DNA of 64,000 nt from Bacteroidetes bacterium HGW-Bacteroidetes-6 (GTDB taxonomy: Bacteria > Bacteroidota > Bacteroidia > Bacteroidales > DTU049), in the NCBI GenBank assembly GCA_002842495.1, contig PHDB01000022.1:28920-92919 (forward strand). The letters are read 5' to 3'. How positions within the stretch are numbered: position 1 is the first letter of the stretch; each line of letters starts with the position of its first letter. Under the pieces are notes generated by a model. That model was not told the DNA's origin. It saw only the letters and a program-made list of their open reading frames with translations, and ran no database searches. The translations under genes were made by a program, and so were the position numbers. Shown piece by piece: positions 8,853 through 17,881 of this stretch.

Positions 8853-9212
8853 TCAATTGTTTTCAGGATTTTGCACTCCATATTTTGTAGTATAATAATC
8901 AGGATCGTAGTTTGGAATGACCCCATAATCGGTAGCTGGAAGAGTGTTTGGATTGTAAACCGGCTTGAGAACTGGGCTGGTAACATGAGTTGTTGTACTT
9001 TGAGTTGAAGAAACTGGAGTTTCAACTTTCTCTTGAATTTTCACAAGACCCGACAGTTCTTTGGTATTGATTTTTTCTCCTGATTCGCTATTCGAAACCG
9101 TTTTGCTGCACGACACCATCGAAATGCTACCGGCACTTAAAGCCGAAAGCAAGAATCGGAAAAGCCATGCTTTCCACCGGTCGATTTGCTGATTCAGGGG
9201 AGGATAACGCAT
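8853..9212 (-). CDS. Candidate rSAM-modified lipoprotein A
   Basis: A 119-residue lipoprotein. A 34-residue leader with Arg/Lys/Trp-rich N-region (DRWKAWLFRFLLSAL) precedes the lipid Cys at 35. The middle is a Ser/Thr/Val-rich linker. The C-terminus carries two Tyr-Gly motifs, DYGVIP (95-100) and KYGVQNP (110-116). It is the last of five such genes and its stop is two bases from the start of the radical SAM gene, the tightest link between a candidate substrate and the enzyme. No globular domain is visible. Confidence 0.72.
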   Translation of the reverse strand: MRYPPLNQQIDRWKAWLFRFLLSALSAGSISMVSCSKTVSNSESGEKINTKELSGLVKIQEKVETPVSSTQSTTTHVTSPVLKPVYNPNTLPATDYGVIPNYDPDYYTTKYGVQNPENN

Positions 9213-9214
9213 GA

Positions 9215-9610
9215 CTAGCCATCGATAAAATCAACAGGAACTCCATATCGAGTCACAGGAACATCGTGTTCGTATGGCGGACCATACTTGGTTGGCGTTA
9301 TGTTGTTATCAATCGGTACGCCATACTTGGTAACAGTAGTATGTTTTTGAACATTCATGATACTATCTTCGCGCACTTTTGCCAGCGAATCGGCTTTAAC
9401 TTTTGCAATACTGTCGTTGCGCACATTTTCAATCGAGTCGAGGCGTGCTTTTTCGTTCACCTGATTGATTGAATCTTGATTGACTTTTTGCTCTGTTTTA
9501 TTACCACCCGAACATGCAGACAGAATACTTGCGATACCAATCGTTGCAAGAATATTGCGCAACAACCGTGCGTGCAGCGTCAAAAAGCGATAGCGGATTT
9601 TATGGCTCAT
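9215..9610 (-). CDS. Candidate rSAM-modified lipoprotein B with three YG repeats
   Basis: A 131-residue lipoprotein with lipid Cys at 33 after the leader ARLLRNILATIGIASILSAC. Residues 43-90 form a charged repeat of DSIAKVKADSLAKVRED type, likely helical. The C-terminus holds three copies of a 13-residue unit: TKYGVP, TKYGPP and TRYGVP, with tyrosines at 96, 109 and 122. It has its own −7 promoter element just upstream (9640-9647). It closely resembles lipoprotein E (10326-10736) in leader and charged repeat. Confidence 0.74.
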   Translation of the reverse strand: MSHKIRYRFLTLHARLLRNILATIGIASILSACSGGNKTEQKVNQDSINQVNEKARLDSIENVRNDSIAKVKADSLAKVREDSIMNVQKHTTVTKYGVPIDNNITPTKYGPPYEHDVPVTRYGVPVDFIDG

Positions 9611-9639
9611 GTCAAATTTATTTATTGTTTATTGAGAAC

Positions 9640-9670
9640 CAAAGGTAGATTATTTTCTGCAATTATTCCA
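9640..9670 (-). promoter_or_regulatory. Internal promoter before lipoprotein B
   Basis: TACCTTTG on the minus strand at 9640-9647 is a very good Bacteroidota −7 element, 29 bases before the ATG of lipoprotein B. The −33 region (around 9667-9670) is weak. It would let the last two lipoproteins, the enzyme and the DUF4846 gene be expressed separately from the first three lipoproteins. Confidence 0.5.
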
Positions 9671-9974
9671 CACGAATTACACCATACATCAATTGTTCGT
9701 GAATAGTGTCGTATTCCGGATTGGGTCGTGGAACACCATATTCGCAAATAGTACCGGGATCAAAATAAGCGGGTTTAGAAGTATCGATTGGCAAGATAAC
9801 AGTTGAGTCCGATGGATCGGGAATCACCGATGTGGAATCGGAAGGCTTTACATGAGTCTGATGCTTTGGAAATAAACAACCAGTTGCCAAAATAGGCAAG
9901 CTTAAAACAATGAGACAGTTGCGCAGCAATTTTGAGTAGAAACGCAGAAACTGGCTATTTGTTTTTTTTCTCAT
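9663..9974 (-). CDS. Candidate rSAM-modified lipoprotein C
   Basis: A 103-residue lipoprotein with the shared leader (FYSKLLRNCLIVLSLPILATGC, lipid Cys 33). A Pro/Ser/Asp linker with DPSDST repeats follows. The C-terminus has CEYGVPRP (77-84) and MYGVIRVE at the very end. Lipoproteins C and E both carry the DPG(T/P)ICEYGV block, so they are clear paralogues. No enzymatic domain is seen. Confidence 0.72.
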   Translation of the reverse strand: MRKKTNSQFLRFYSKLLRNCLIVLSLPILATGCLFPKHQTHVKPSDSTSVIPDPSDSTVILPIDTSKPAYFDPGTICEYGVPRPNPEYDTIHEQLMYGVIRVE

Positions 9975-9988
9975 CTTAATTGATTTAA

Positions 9989-10324
9989 TTACTCGTATTC
10001 AGGTGCTTCGAATCTCATCTCCGGCACTTCTATCTGAATTGGAGTAGCAACTACGCCATAGCACGGCGTTACTTGAATGGGAGTTTCGTAAACCGGAACA
10101 ATAGTGTCAACTTTAATTGCCGAAGTGGTATCGACCTGAATAATTTTAATTGTATCGTTGCTAACAATGGTCTGAGAGTCGGGTTCGGCCATACAGGTGT
10201 TATTGGCAGGCTGATTCGAAACCTGGCAAGCCGATGCAATTACAGGCAAACTGAGCAAAACAATAAAACGTTGCAATAATGCAGCATACATTTTTCGCAC
10301 AGTGTTTTGTTTTCCTGTCAACAT
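9989..10324 (-). CDS. Candidate rSAM-modified lipoprotein D
   Basis: A 111-residue lipoprotein. The ATG at 10324 was chosen because it lies one base after the upstream gene's stop and puts the lipid Cys at residue 33, as in its paralogues; longer starts would overlap that gene. The leader ends RFIVLLSLPVIASAC. A Thr/Val/Asp linker leads to a single C-terminal motif CYGVV (88-92) and an acidic tail. It has the fewest YG motifs of the five. Confidence 0.68.
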   Translation of the reverse strand: MLTGKQNTVRKMYAALLQRFIVLLSLPVIASACQVSNQPANNTCMAEPDSQTIVSNDTIKIIQVDTTSAIKVDTIVPVYETPIQVTPCYGVVATPIQIEVPEMRFEAPEYE

Positions 10325-10325
10325 C

Positions 10326-10736
10326 TTAAAAGTTTTGCGGAACACCATATTTGGTAAGAGTTGGGGTTTCTTCCACGGGAATATCAATATCGTCATAAAC
10401 AGGAACTACACCATATTCGCAAATTGGACCCGGATCGTTGTAAATTACAGGCGGCACATAAACAGGAATTGAGGTTTGTACTTTTGCCAAACTATCTTCT
10501 TTTGCTTTTAACGCAATGGAATCGGCTTTTGCTTTAGCAATACTATCGGTTTTTGCAATTGAATCAAGCCGATGTGCTTCGTTCACTTTTTTTAGCGAGT
10601 CGTCGGTATTGCTTTGTTTTTGAGTATTTCCGGAGCCACACGAAGCTAAAATAGCCGAAAAGCTAATCATTGCGAGCATGTTGCGAAGAATTCTGGCTCT
10701 GAGTCTGTAGATACGGCGCATCAGTCGGAAATCCAT
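10326..10736 (-). CDS. Candidate rSAM-modified lipoprotein E, first gene of the operon
   Basis: A 136-residue lipoprotein. A strongly basic leader (RRIYRLRARILRN) and hydrophobic stretch end in SAILASC with the lipid Cys at 33. Residues 55-86 are a charged DSIAKAKADSIALK repeat shared with lipoprotein B. The C-terminus has CEYGVVPV (107-114) and TKYGVPQNF (128-136). It is the first of seven co-oriented genes ending with the DUF4846 lipoprotein. A weak TATCTTG element lies at 10760-10766, but no convincing promoter was found. Confidence 0.73.
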   Translation of the reverse strand: MDFRLMRRIYRLRARILRNMLAMISFSAILASCGSGNTQKQSNTDDSLKKVNEAHRLDSIAKTDSIAKAKADSIALKAKEDSLAKVQTSIPVYVPPVIYNDPGPICEYGVVPVYDDIDIPVEETPTLTKYGVPQNF

Positions 10737-10905
10737 AATAATGATTTTTTTTAATTATGCAAGATAAGATGAAAAATGGAGAATAGTTCACAAAAAATCT
10801 CGATTTCTTTTCTGACATCATGAACTACTTCGCCAAGAAGCTTGTCCAAATACAGACAGTCACTATGAACTCGATTCAACATCTCAGAAAAAGCAATATA
10901 ATTAG

Positions 10906-10925
10906 ATTCTGACCTACGTCAGAAT
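10906..10925. terminator. Perfect hairpin between GNAT and lipoprotein genes
   Basis: ATTCTGAC (10906-10913) and GTCAGAAT (10918-10925) form an 8-bp stem with a four-base loop. It follows the stop of the minus-strand acetyltransferase gene and so could end that transcript, although the T-run lies on the opposite side (ACTTTTTATT). Confidence 0.35.
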
Positions 10926-10934
10926 GACTTTTTA

Positions 10935-11444
10935 TTAAAGCAAAGATTGCTTCCTTATCGCATACACCACTTCGTCAAGCAATTCGTTATTTTTAACAAG
11001 TGTTTTTTCGAATCGGGCTTCGACTGCAAAACCTGCTTTTTCGAGCACCCGATGCGAAGCTATATTACGCCCAAAGCAGCCAGCAAAAATACGATTTACA
11101 CCAAACGTATCGAAACCATATTGCACCATTTGCTTCACAGCTTCGGTCATGATGCCTTTCCCCCAGTAAGGTTCGGCAAGCCAGTAGCCAATTTCGGCAT
11201 TGTTGCGTCGTACATCGAAATTGGGGAACACGCCAATGGAACCCACCGCTTCACCATCCACGTCGATGGCAAAAACCTGCAACGGATTGAATTTGTTCAT
11301 TTTGCGAACAAAATCTTTTGCGGCTTCGCGGGTGTAGGGATGCGGAAACATATCGGTCAGATTCATTGCCACAAGCGGATTGTTGGCATATCTCACCAGG
11401 CTTTTAATATCACTGCGCTTCCAGGGGCGAAGGGTAAAGTTCAT
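10935..11444 (-). CDS. GNAT-family N-acetyltransferase (RimJ/RimL type)
   Basis: A 169-residue protein starting at ATG 11444 (MNFTLRPWKRSD); a TTG two codons upstream is less likely. The RPWKRSDIKSLVRYANNP start and the acetyl-CoA segment EIGYWLAEPYWGKGIMTEAV are typical of the RimJ/RimL branch of the GNAT superfamily, which acetylates protein N-termini or small amines. The substrate cannot be told. A −7 element TACTTTTG lies at 11466-11473, 22 bases upstream, so it is probably monocistronic. Confidence 0.85.
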   Translation of the reverse strand: MNFTLRPWKRSDIKSLVRYANNPLVAMNLTDMFPHPYTREAAKDFVRKMNKFNPLQVFAIDVDGEAVGSIGVFPNFDVRRNNAEIGYWLAEPYWGKGIMTEAVKQMVQYGFDTFGVNRIFAGCFGRNIASHRVLEKAGFAVEARFEKTLVKNNELLDEVVYAIRKQSLL

Positions 11445-11465
11445 GTGCAATTAATTTTCGCAAGG

Positions 11466-11473
11466 CAAAAGTA
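11466..11473 (-). promoter_or_regulatory. −7 element of the GNAT gene
   Basis: TACTTTTG on the minus strand, 22 bases before the ATG at 11444. No clear −33 element. Confidence 0.4.
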
Positions 11474-11949
11474 AAAATATTACAGATACTCCGAAGTTTT
11501 TAGGACAAACGCATCAAAGTCGGATCAAAACAAATTTTGTGAACGAATCAATCACACATACCGGAATGTGTATGAATCTCTTTGAAAACACACATCTGAC
11601 CAGAGAAAACATGATACATTTTTAACTACTGTAACTACCTGAATCTGCATTTTATTTTTGCAGACACAACGTACTCCAAAAACCAGACTATTCAAAAAAC
11701 AGAGTTTTTGGGGAGAAAATTGATTATTTTTGTCATCCTGATCAGGTATGAATAAGGATTGAAAATGCACAAAGAAAATTCAAACGTGCAATAAAAACGG
11801 ACATACCCATGGGGGTTCAATATATTTACGGGATTTTTCTCCCGCAGACAAAGTTTTCACATGTCATGAAACACAACTCTGTAATCAGCAATATTTTACA
11901 CCTAACAGTTATTGTAACTTGAATTCAGTTTTAACTAAACTTAATTTGT
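11474..11949. other. Intergenic stretch without recognisable gene
   Basis: About 475 AT-rich bases between divergently oriented genes. A 72-codon minus-strand frame at 11552-11770 has no recognisable family and cysteine/basic-rich composition typical of chance translation. No RNA gene, repeat or strong hairpin was seen. Confidence 0.5.
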
Positions 11950-12489
11950 ATGAAAACCAAAAAATTGAATCATTTGCCAATAATACTCGTTATTATAGCG
12001 GGATTTTACTCTTGCCGCACAATACCGAAAGATGTAGTGGCTGTTAAACCTTTTTATAAAGAAAGATATCTCGGTAAATGGTATGAGATTGCCAGAATAG
12101 ATTTTAAATATGAAAAGGATTTGGATAACACCACTGCTGAATATTCCTTAAACAGTAACGGAATCATTAAAGTTGACAATCAGGGATATAACACTAAAAA
12201 AGGACAATGGGAACAAGCAACTGGCAAAGCAAAGTTTGTTGGAGATGAAAACATAGCCATGCTTAAAGTCTCATTCTTTGGTCCATTTTATTCGGGATAT
12301 AATGTAATCGCAATTGATGATAACTACAAGTATGCTCTGGTTACTGGAGCGAGTCTAAATTATCTATGGATTCTATCACGCGAAACAAATATTCCTGATA
12401 GTATAAAAAATAAATATTTAAAGATTGCAGAAGGATTCGGTTATAATACCAACAACCTCTTATGGGTTAAACATGACAAACAGAAATAA
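11950..12489 (+). CDS. blc: Bacterial lipocalin lipoprotein (Blc-like)
   Basis: A 179-residue lipoprotein: hydrophobic signal ending in GFYSC (lipid Cys 22), then the lipocalin signature GKWYEIARID (42-51), the second conserved region around ALVTGASLNYLWILSR, and a C-terminal helix. Blc proteins are outer-membrane-anchored lipocalins that bind fatty acids or lysophospholipids and are linked to membrane stress. Length is normal. The next gene is on the same strand 123 bases away. Confidence 0.85.
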   Translation: MKTKKLNHLPIILVIIAGFYSCRTIPKDVVAVKPFYKERYLGKWYEIARIDFKYEKDLDNTTAEYSLNSNGIIKVDNQGYNTKKGQWEQATGKAKFVGDENIAMLKVSFFGPFYSGYNVIAIDDNYKYALVTGASLNYLWILSRETNIPDSIKNKYLKIAEGFGYNTNNLLWVKHDKQK

Positions 12490-12612
12490 GGGCAGGCATA
12501 AGTAATTCAGAGGCTTTCGAAGCACAAAGGTATTGCCCTGAATATTGCCACTGCTCATGCAAAAAACACATAGTAGCTACCAAGACCATCCTGCGACAAT
12601 AACAACAGAACA

Positions 12613-13425
12613 ATGATCAAAAAAGTATTACAGCGACAAAATGATAATGGCGGAAAATTCTGGTCAAGATCGGATGGTGACATCCATGCGCCTTTCGGTT
12701 TTTCGACTATTGATACTTTATCAGTACTTGGAGAGATTGGCTGTTCGATTAATAATAATTCACAGATTATCGATGCCATTGACTTTATATTTTCATATCA
12801 GACACCAGAAGGATGCTTTAAATATTCACCTAAAAGCTCAAAACTACCATGTTTGACGGCTCGGATAGTTTCAGGACTAGGGAGGCTTGGCGTAAAAAAT
12901 GATCCAAGGATTGAGAAATGCTATAAATGGATGCTTGACTCTCAATGGAATGATGGCGGTTGGAGATGTGCGACTGTAAAACTTGGAAAATCACCTTTAA
13001 CTGATGCAAGTAATCCGGGAACGACCTTGTATGTGTTGGATGCTTTTCGGTTCAGGAATAATTCTGCTGACGATTCCGATAAATTGAATAAAGGTGTTGA
13101 TTTTTTATTACAACATTGGGAAATACGACAGCCGGTCGGACCATGTAATTTTGGAATTGGTTCTACTTTTATGAAAGTTGAGTACCCTTTTTTACGATAC
13201 AATCTGTTTTACTATGTTTATGTATTGTCATTCTATGATACAGCGAAGAATGATAAAAGATTTCTGGATGCATATAACCAATTGAAGGTTAAAATAAAAA
13301 ATGACAAGTTGATGCCGGAAAATCCGCATAAAGCATGGAATGAATTTGATTTTGCCAAAAAAGGACATATTAGTGAGATTGGAACAAAACGTTGGTTAGA
13401 AATTAAAAAAAACATTGATAAATGA
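12613..13425 (+). CDS. Prenyltransferase/squalene-oxidase-repeat protein
   Basis: A 270-residue all-helical protein with QW-like repeats: RQNDNGGKFWSRSDGD (N-terminus), YQTPEGCFKY (about 57-66) and SQWNDGGWRC (about 110-119). These are hallmarks of the alpha/alpha toroid of terpene cyclases and protein prenyltransferases. It is far shorter than a two-domain squalene-hopene cyclase, and no DxDD acid motif is visible, so cyclase activity is doubtful. It may be a single-domain binding or structural relative, or an N-terminally short gene. Function unknown. Confidence 0.65.
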   Translation: MIKKVLQRQNDNGGKFWSRSDGDIHAPFGFSTIDTLSVLGEIGCSINNNSQIIDAIDFIFSYQTPEGCFKYSPKSSKLPCLTARIVSGLGRLGVKNDPRIEKCYKWMLDSQWNDGGWRCATVKLGKSPLTDASNPGTTLYVLDAFRFRNNSADDSDKLNKGVDFLLQHWEIRQPVGPCNFGIGSTFMKVEYPFLRYNLFYYVYVLSFYDTAKNDKRFLDAYNQLKVKIKNDKLMPENPHKAWNEFDFAKKGHISEIGTKRWLEIKKNIDK

Positions 13426-13510
13426 AAGAAACATTTATTAATAGAATAACTTTGCTTTGCCATCTTCCCTGATTTCCCAATAAATATGTCTAATTACAAT
13501 GTAAAATCGT

Positions 13511-13518
13511 TATCTTTG
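13511..13518 (+). promoter_or_regulatory. −7 element of pepD
   Basis: TATCTTTG, 31 bases before the ATG at 13550; fits TAnnTTTG. The −33 element is not clear. Confidence 0.5.
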
Positions 13519-13549
13519 GCTCAAATTCTAATCTCAAAAACAAAATACA

Positions 13550-15010
13550 ATGAGTCAGGACATCAAAAATCTGGAACCCAAAGAAGTTTGGACGTATTTT
13601 CATGAATTAACCCAAATTCCCCGCCCTTCAAAACACGAAGAAGCTATTCGCGCCTACATGGTCAATTTTGGCAAATCACTTGGCCTTGAGACCATCGAAG
13701 ATAAGGTAGGAAACGTGATCATTCGCAAACCAGCCACTCCAGGCATGGAAAACCGCAAAGGAATTGTTTTGCAGGGTCATCTCGATATGGTTCCTCAGAA
13801 AAACAGCGATAAAGTTTTCGATTTTCTGAAAGATCCGATTGAAGCTTTTGTTGATGGCGAATGGGTTACTGCAAATGGAACCACTCTTGGTGCCGACAAT
13901 GGAATGGGTGTTGCCGCAGCTATGGCTGTTCTGGCTTCAAAAACCATCAAACACGGTCCCGTTGAAGCACTAATGACTATTGACGAAGAAACAGGAATGA
14001 CTGGTGCTTTTGGCCTGGAGTCCAACGTGCTGAAAGCTGATATTCTAATCAACCTCGATAGTGAAGACGAAGGCGAAATGTATGTTGGTTGTGCTGGTGG
14101 GATTGATGCCAACATCACAATGAATTACACAACCATGCCTGTTCCTGCCGGACACAAAGCTTATAAATTAAGCCTTACCGGCCTCAAAGGCGGACACAGC
14201 GGAATGGAGATCATTCTTGGCCGAGGCAATGCCAACAAACTCATGAACCGCTTTATCCAACATGCCGTTGAGAAACACGACATGATGGTTGCTTCTATTC
14301 ACGGAGGATCGTTACGCAATGCTATTCCACGCGAATCGTTTGCAGTGGTAACCATTCCAGAAAACCGCATTACTGAATTTACAGAATGTGTAAAAAAAAT
14401 GGACGGCATTTTCCACCACGAACTTTCGGCTGTTGAACCCGAATTCACATTTATTGCAACGCCTGAAGTCATGCCCGAATCGGTTATTGACCCCCAAGTA
14501 ATCTGGAAATTGGTTCGTGCTATTTACGCTTGTCCAAATGGAGTAATTCGCATGAGCGACGCCATGGAAAACCTGGTTGAAACTTCGAATAACCTTGCCA
14601 GTATCGATACCGACAATGGAGTTATTTCCATTAAATGTCTGCTTCGCAGCTCGGTCGACAGTGCCAAAGAAGACCTTGGGTATGCAGTTTCTGCAGCATT
14701 TGAATTGGCTGATGCCAATGTAAATCTCGATGGCGGATATCCTGGCTGGAAACCCAACATGGACAGTGCTATTCTGAAAAGCTGTCGCGAAATGTATCAG
14801 GGCATGTATGGTAAGATTCCTGAAATTAAAGCTATCCATGCCGGACTCGAATGCGGTTTACTGGGTGCAGTATATCCCAATTGGGATATGATTTCGTTTG
14901 GACCGACCATTCGCTATCCTCATAGCCCCGACGAGAAGGTGAATATTGCATCGGTACAGAAGTTCTACGATTTTCTGGTAAAAGTGCTTGAAAACGCACC
15001 TATGAAATAA
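13550..15010 (+). CDS. pepD: Aminoacyl-histidine dipeptidase, M20C
   Basis: A 486-residue cytoplasmic zinc dipeptidase of the PepD/carnosinase type. Metal and catalytic residues are present: H77 and D79 in QGHLDMVPQ, D116 in LGADNGMG, E146/E147 in IDEETGMTGAFG, and a C-terminal His near FGPTIRYPHSPDE. The length equals the family norm. The lid (dimerisation) domain spans about 200-380. It hydrolyses Xaa-His and other dipeptides in peptide salvage. It is monocistronic, with a promoter element upstream and a strong terminator at 15046-15079. Confidence 0.95.
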   Translation: MSQDIKNLEPKEVWTYFHELTQIPRPSKHEEAIRAYMVNFGKSLGLETIEDKVGNVIIRKPATPGMENRKGIVLQGHLDMVPQKNSDKVFDFLKDPIEAFVDGEWVTANGTTLGADNGMGVAAAMAVLASKTIKHGPVEALMTIDEETGMTGAFGLESNVLKADILINLDSEDEGEMYVGCAGGIDANITMNYTTMPVPAGHKAYKLSLTGLKGGHSGMEIILGRGNANKLMNRFIQHAVEKHDMMVASIHGGSLRNAIPRESFAVVTIPENRITEFTECVKKMDGIFHHELSAVEPEFTFIATPEVMPESVIDPQVIWKLVRAIYACPNGVIRMSDAMENLVETSNNLASIDTDNGVISIKCLLRSSVDSAKEDLGYAVSAAFELADANVNLDGGYPGWKPNMDSAILKSCREMYQGMYGKIPEIKAIHAGLECGLLGAVYPNWDMISFGPTIRYPHSPDEKVNIASVQKFYDFLVKVLENAPMK

Positions 15011-15045
15011 GCTGAGTGATTTATTCAGCCAATCAGGTAAAATTC

Positions 15046-15079
15046 AAAAAAGGCTTCGTTTAATCCGAAGCCTTTTTTT
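15046..15079. terminator. Bidirectional terminator between pepD and the methyltransferase gene
   Basis: GGCTTCG (15052-15058) pairs with CGAAGCC (15066-15072) around a seven-base loop; an A-run precedes and a T-run follows, so it works for both converging genes. Confidence 0.9.
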
Positions 15080-15107
15080 GATTCTTTGCTGCCATAGTGA
15101 AGAAAAC

Positions 15108-15845
15108 TTAGTTCTTTTTTGCATCAAGCCAACGTGTGGCTTTCACCATGAATCGGGTAAAGAGATAAATGAATGTTCCGACACCAAGTCCAATCACCCA
15201 TTCAATGTCGAGAAAAAGTTTTTCAGTATAAATAAGGTGCTTTAAAAAATTAATCAATGCAAATGAAAATATTGTAGCATAGAATCCATGGTATTCGCGG
15301 CGAATTACACTCTTGAGGTTAAACCTGCGTCCTGTCTTCACATATCCTGTAAGCTTCGGAAAAAAAGCTGGTGTTTTAGCAGCCCAATCGTCGAATTCGG
15401 TTCCGAATTTCTTTCCAATGAACATTTCCTCGGCAAACATAATTCGTTCGTAATACACCCAGAAAAAGAATACACCGAAAATAATAAATTCGACGCTACC
15501 TACATAAATAATCAGCCCAAGCCACATCAGAAAATTACCAAGATAGAGCGGATGCCTAACAAGGGAATATATGCCTGTTGAATTGAGCGAATCGGCTACC
15601 TGACTGCCTGTGTTTCGGCCCGAGGTGCCTCGGGGGGCAAAACCAATAGCAATAGCACGAACAAGCATTCCAACAGCCGAAACAGCCAAACAAATCAAGC
15701 TCCACCAATACTCTTGAAACGAAATCAGTTCATCGGTATCAAGCCAAATAGCCAAAATAGCAAAAACATATAAAACAACAGGAATATAGCTCCTGTACTT
15801 GAAAAAGCGATTACCACTCTTTTCAAATTCCCTGATTAGTGACAT
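15108..15845 (-). CDS. Membrane methyltransferase of the isoprenylcysteine methyltransferase type
   Basis: A 245-residue integral membrane protein with about six hydrophobic segments. The core motif TGIYSLVRHPLYLGNFLMW followed by an E-E pair (YERIMFAEEMF) is the SAM-binding signature of the ICMT/PEMT family. The motif GRNTGSQVADSLNSTG resembles proteins annotated as lipid A Kdo2 1-phosphate O-methyltransferase (LmtA-like), so lipid A methylation is a reasonable candidate, inferred only. It follows enolase by 18 bases on the same strand and may be co-transcribed. Confidence 0.7.
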   Translation of the reverse strand: MSLIREFEKSGNRFFKYRSYIPVVLYVFAILAIWLDTDELISFQEYWWSLICLAVSAVGMLVRAIAIGFAPRGTSGRNTGSQVADSLNSTGIYSLVRHPLYLGNFLMWLGLIIYVGSVEFIIFGVFFFWVYYERIMFAEEMFIGKKFGTEFDDWAAKTPAFFPKLTGYVKTGRRFNLKSVIRREYHGFYATIFSFALINFLKHLIYTEKLFLDIEWVIGLGVGTFIYLFTRFMVKATRWLDAKKN

Positions 15846-15863
15846 AGTTGGGTTTTAAGCAGA

Positions 15864-17208
<1,345 letters not shown>

Positions 17209-17240
17209 TCAAAAGTATGAAAAATTCCGTTTGCCGGAAA

Positions 17241-17876
17241 TTATTTTTCCTCTTCGTCCTTAGCTTCAGGCTCGTCTGTTACAGGTTCATCGGCAACTTC
17301 AGGAGCTTCTTCAACAGAAGTTTCCGGAGTTTCTTCAACCTGAGCAACAGGAGTTTCTTCAACCTCGGCTACAGGAGTCTCATCGGCTGCAGGAGCAGCT
17401 ACTTCTTTAGCTTTTGGTTTGGCAACTGGGGCTGTAACTTCGTCGGTTTTCTTAACTTTCGAGCGGCGTGTACGACCTGTAGTTTTCTTAGCATCGGCAT
17501 TGTTCGACAACATATTTTCGTTGTAATCAACAAGTTCCATCATGCACATATCCGCATTATCGCCAAGACGAGGAGCTGTTTTCAGAATACGAGTGTAACC
17601 ACCCGGACGGTCGGCCACTTTGTTCGAAATTTCGCGAAACAATTCTTTCACAGCTTCTTTATCTTGCAGATATTTGAAAGCAAGACGGCGATTGTTCATT
17701 GTATCATCTTTCGAAAGTGTGATAACAGGTTCAACAAAGCCGCGCAAAGCTTTTGCTTTTTGCAGTGTAGTATTGATGCGCTTATGCATAATAAGCGAGC
17801 AGGCCATGTTTGACAACATAGCTGCACGGTGAGCTGTTTTGCGGCCTAATTTATTGAAAGCGTTCTTGTGTCTCAT
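17241..17876 (-). CDS. rplQ: 50S ribosomal protein L17 with long acidic tail
   Basis: Residues 1-120 are a normal L17 ([20 protein letters not shown], then [15 protein letters not shown]). The remaining 90 residues are a Lys/Ala linker and a low-complexity acidic tail with repeats such as [17 protein letters not shown]17 with an acidic C-terminal extension is common in Bacteroidota. It is the last gene of the alpha operon, six bases after rpoA and before a clear terminator. Confidence 0.96.
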   Translation of the reverse strand: MRHKNAFNKLGRKTAHRAAMLSNMACSLIMHKRINTTLQKAKALRGFVEPVITLSKDDTMNNRRLAFKYLQDKEAVKELFREISNKVADRPGGYTRILKTAPRLGDNADMCMMELVDYNENMLSNNADAKKTTGRTRRSKVKKTDEVTAPVAKPKAKEVAAPAADETPVAEVEETPVAQVEETPETSVEEAPEVADEPVTDEPEAKDEEEK

Positions 17877-17881
17877 CTCAA

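Noticed and set aside
11552..11770. A 72-codon minus-strand reading frame in the long intergenic region
   Set aside because: No family resemblance, no plausible promoter, and composition typical of chance translation.
11919..11948. TTG-N19-TTAATTTG promoter for the lipocalin gene
   Set aside because: It would place the transcription start inside the gene, past the ATG at 11950.
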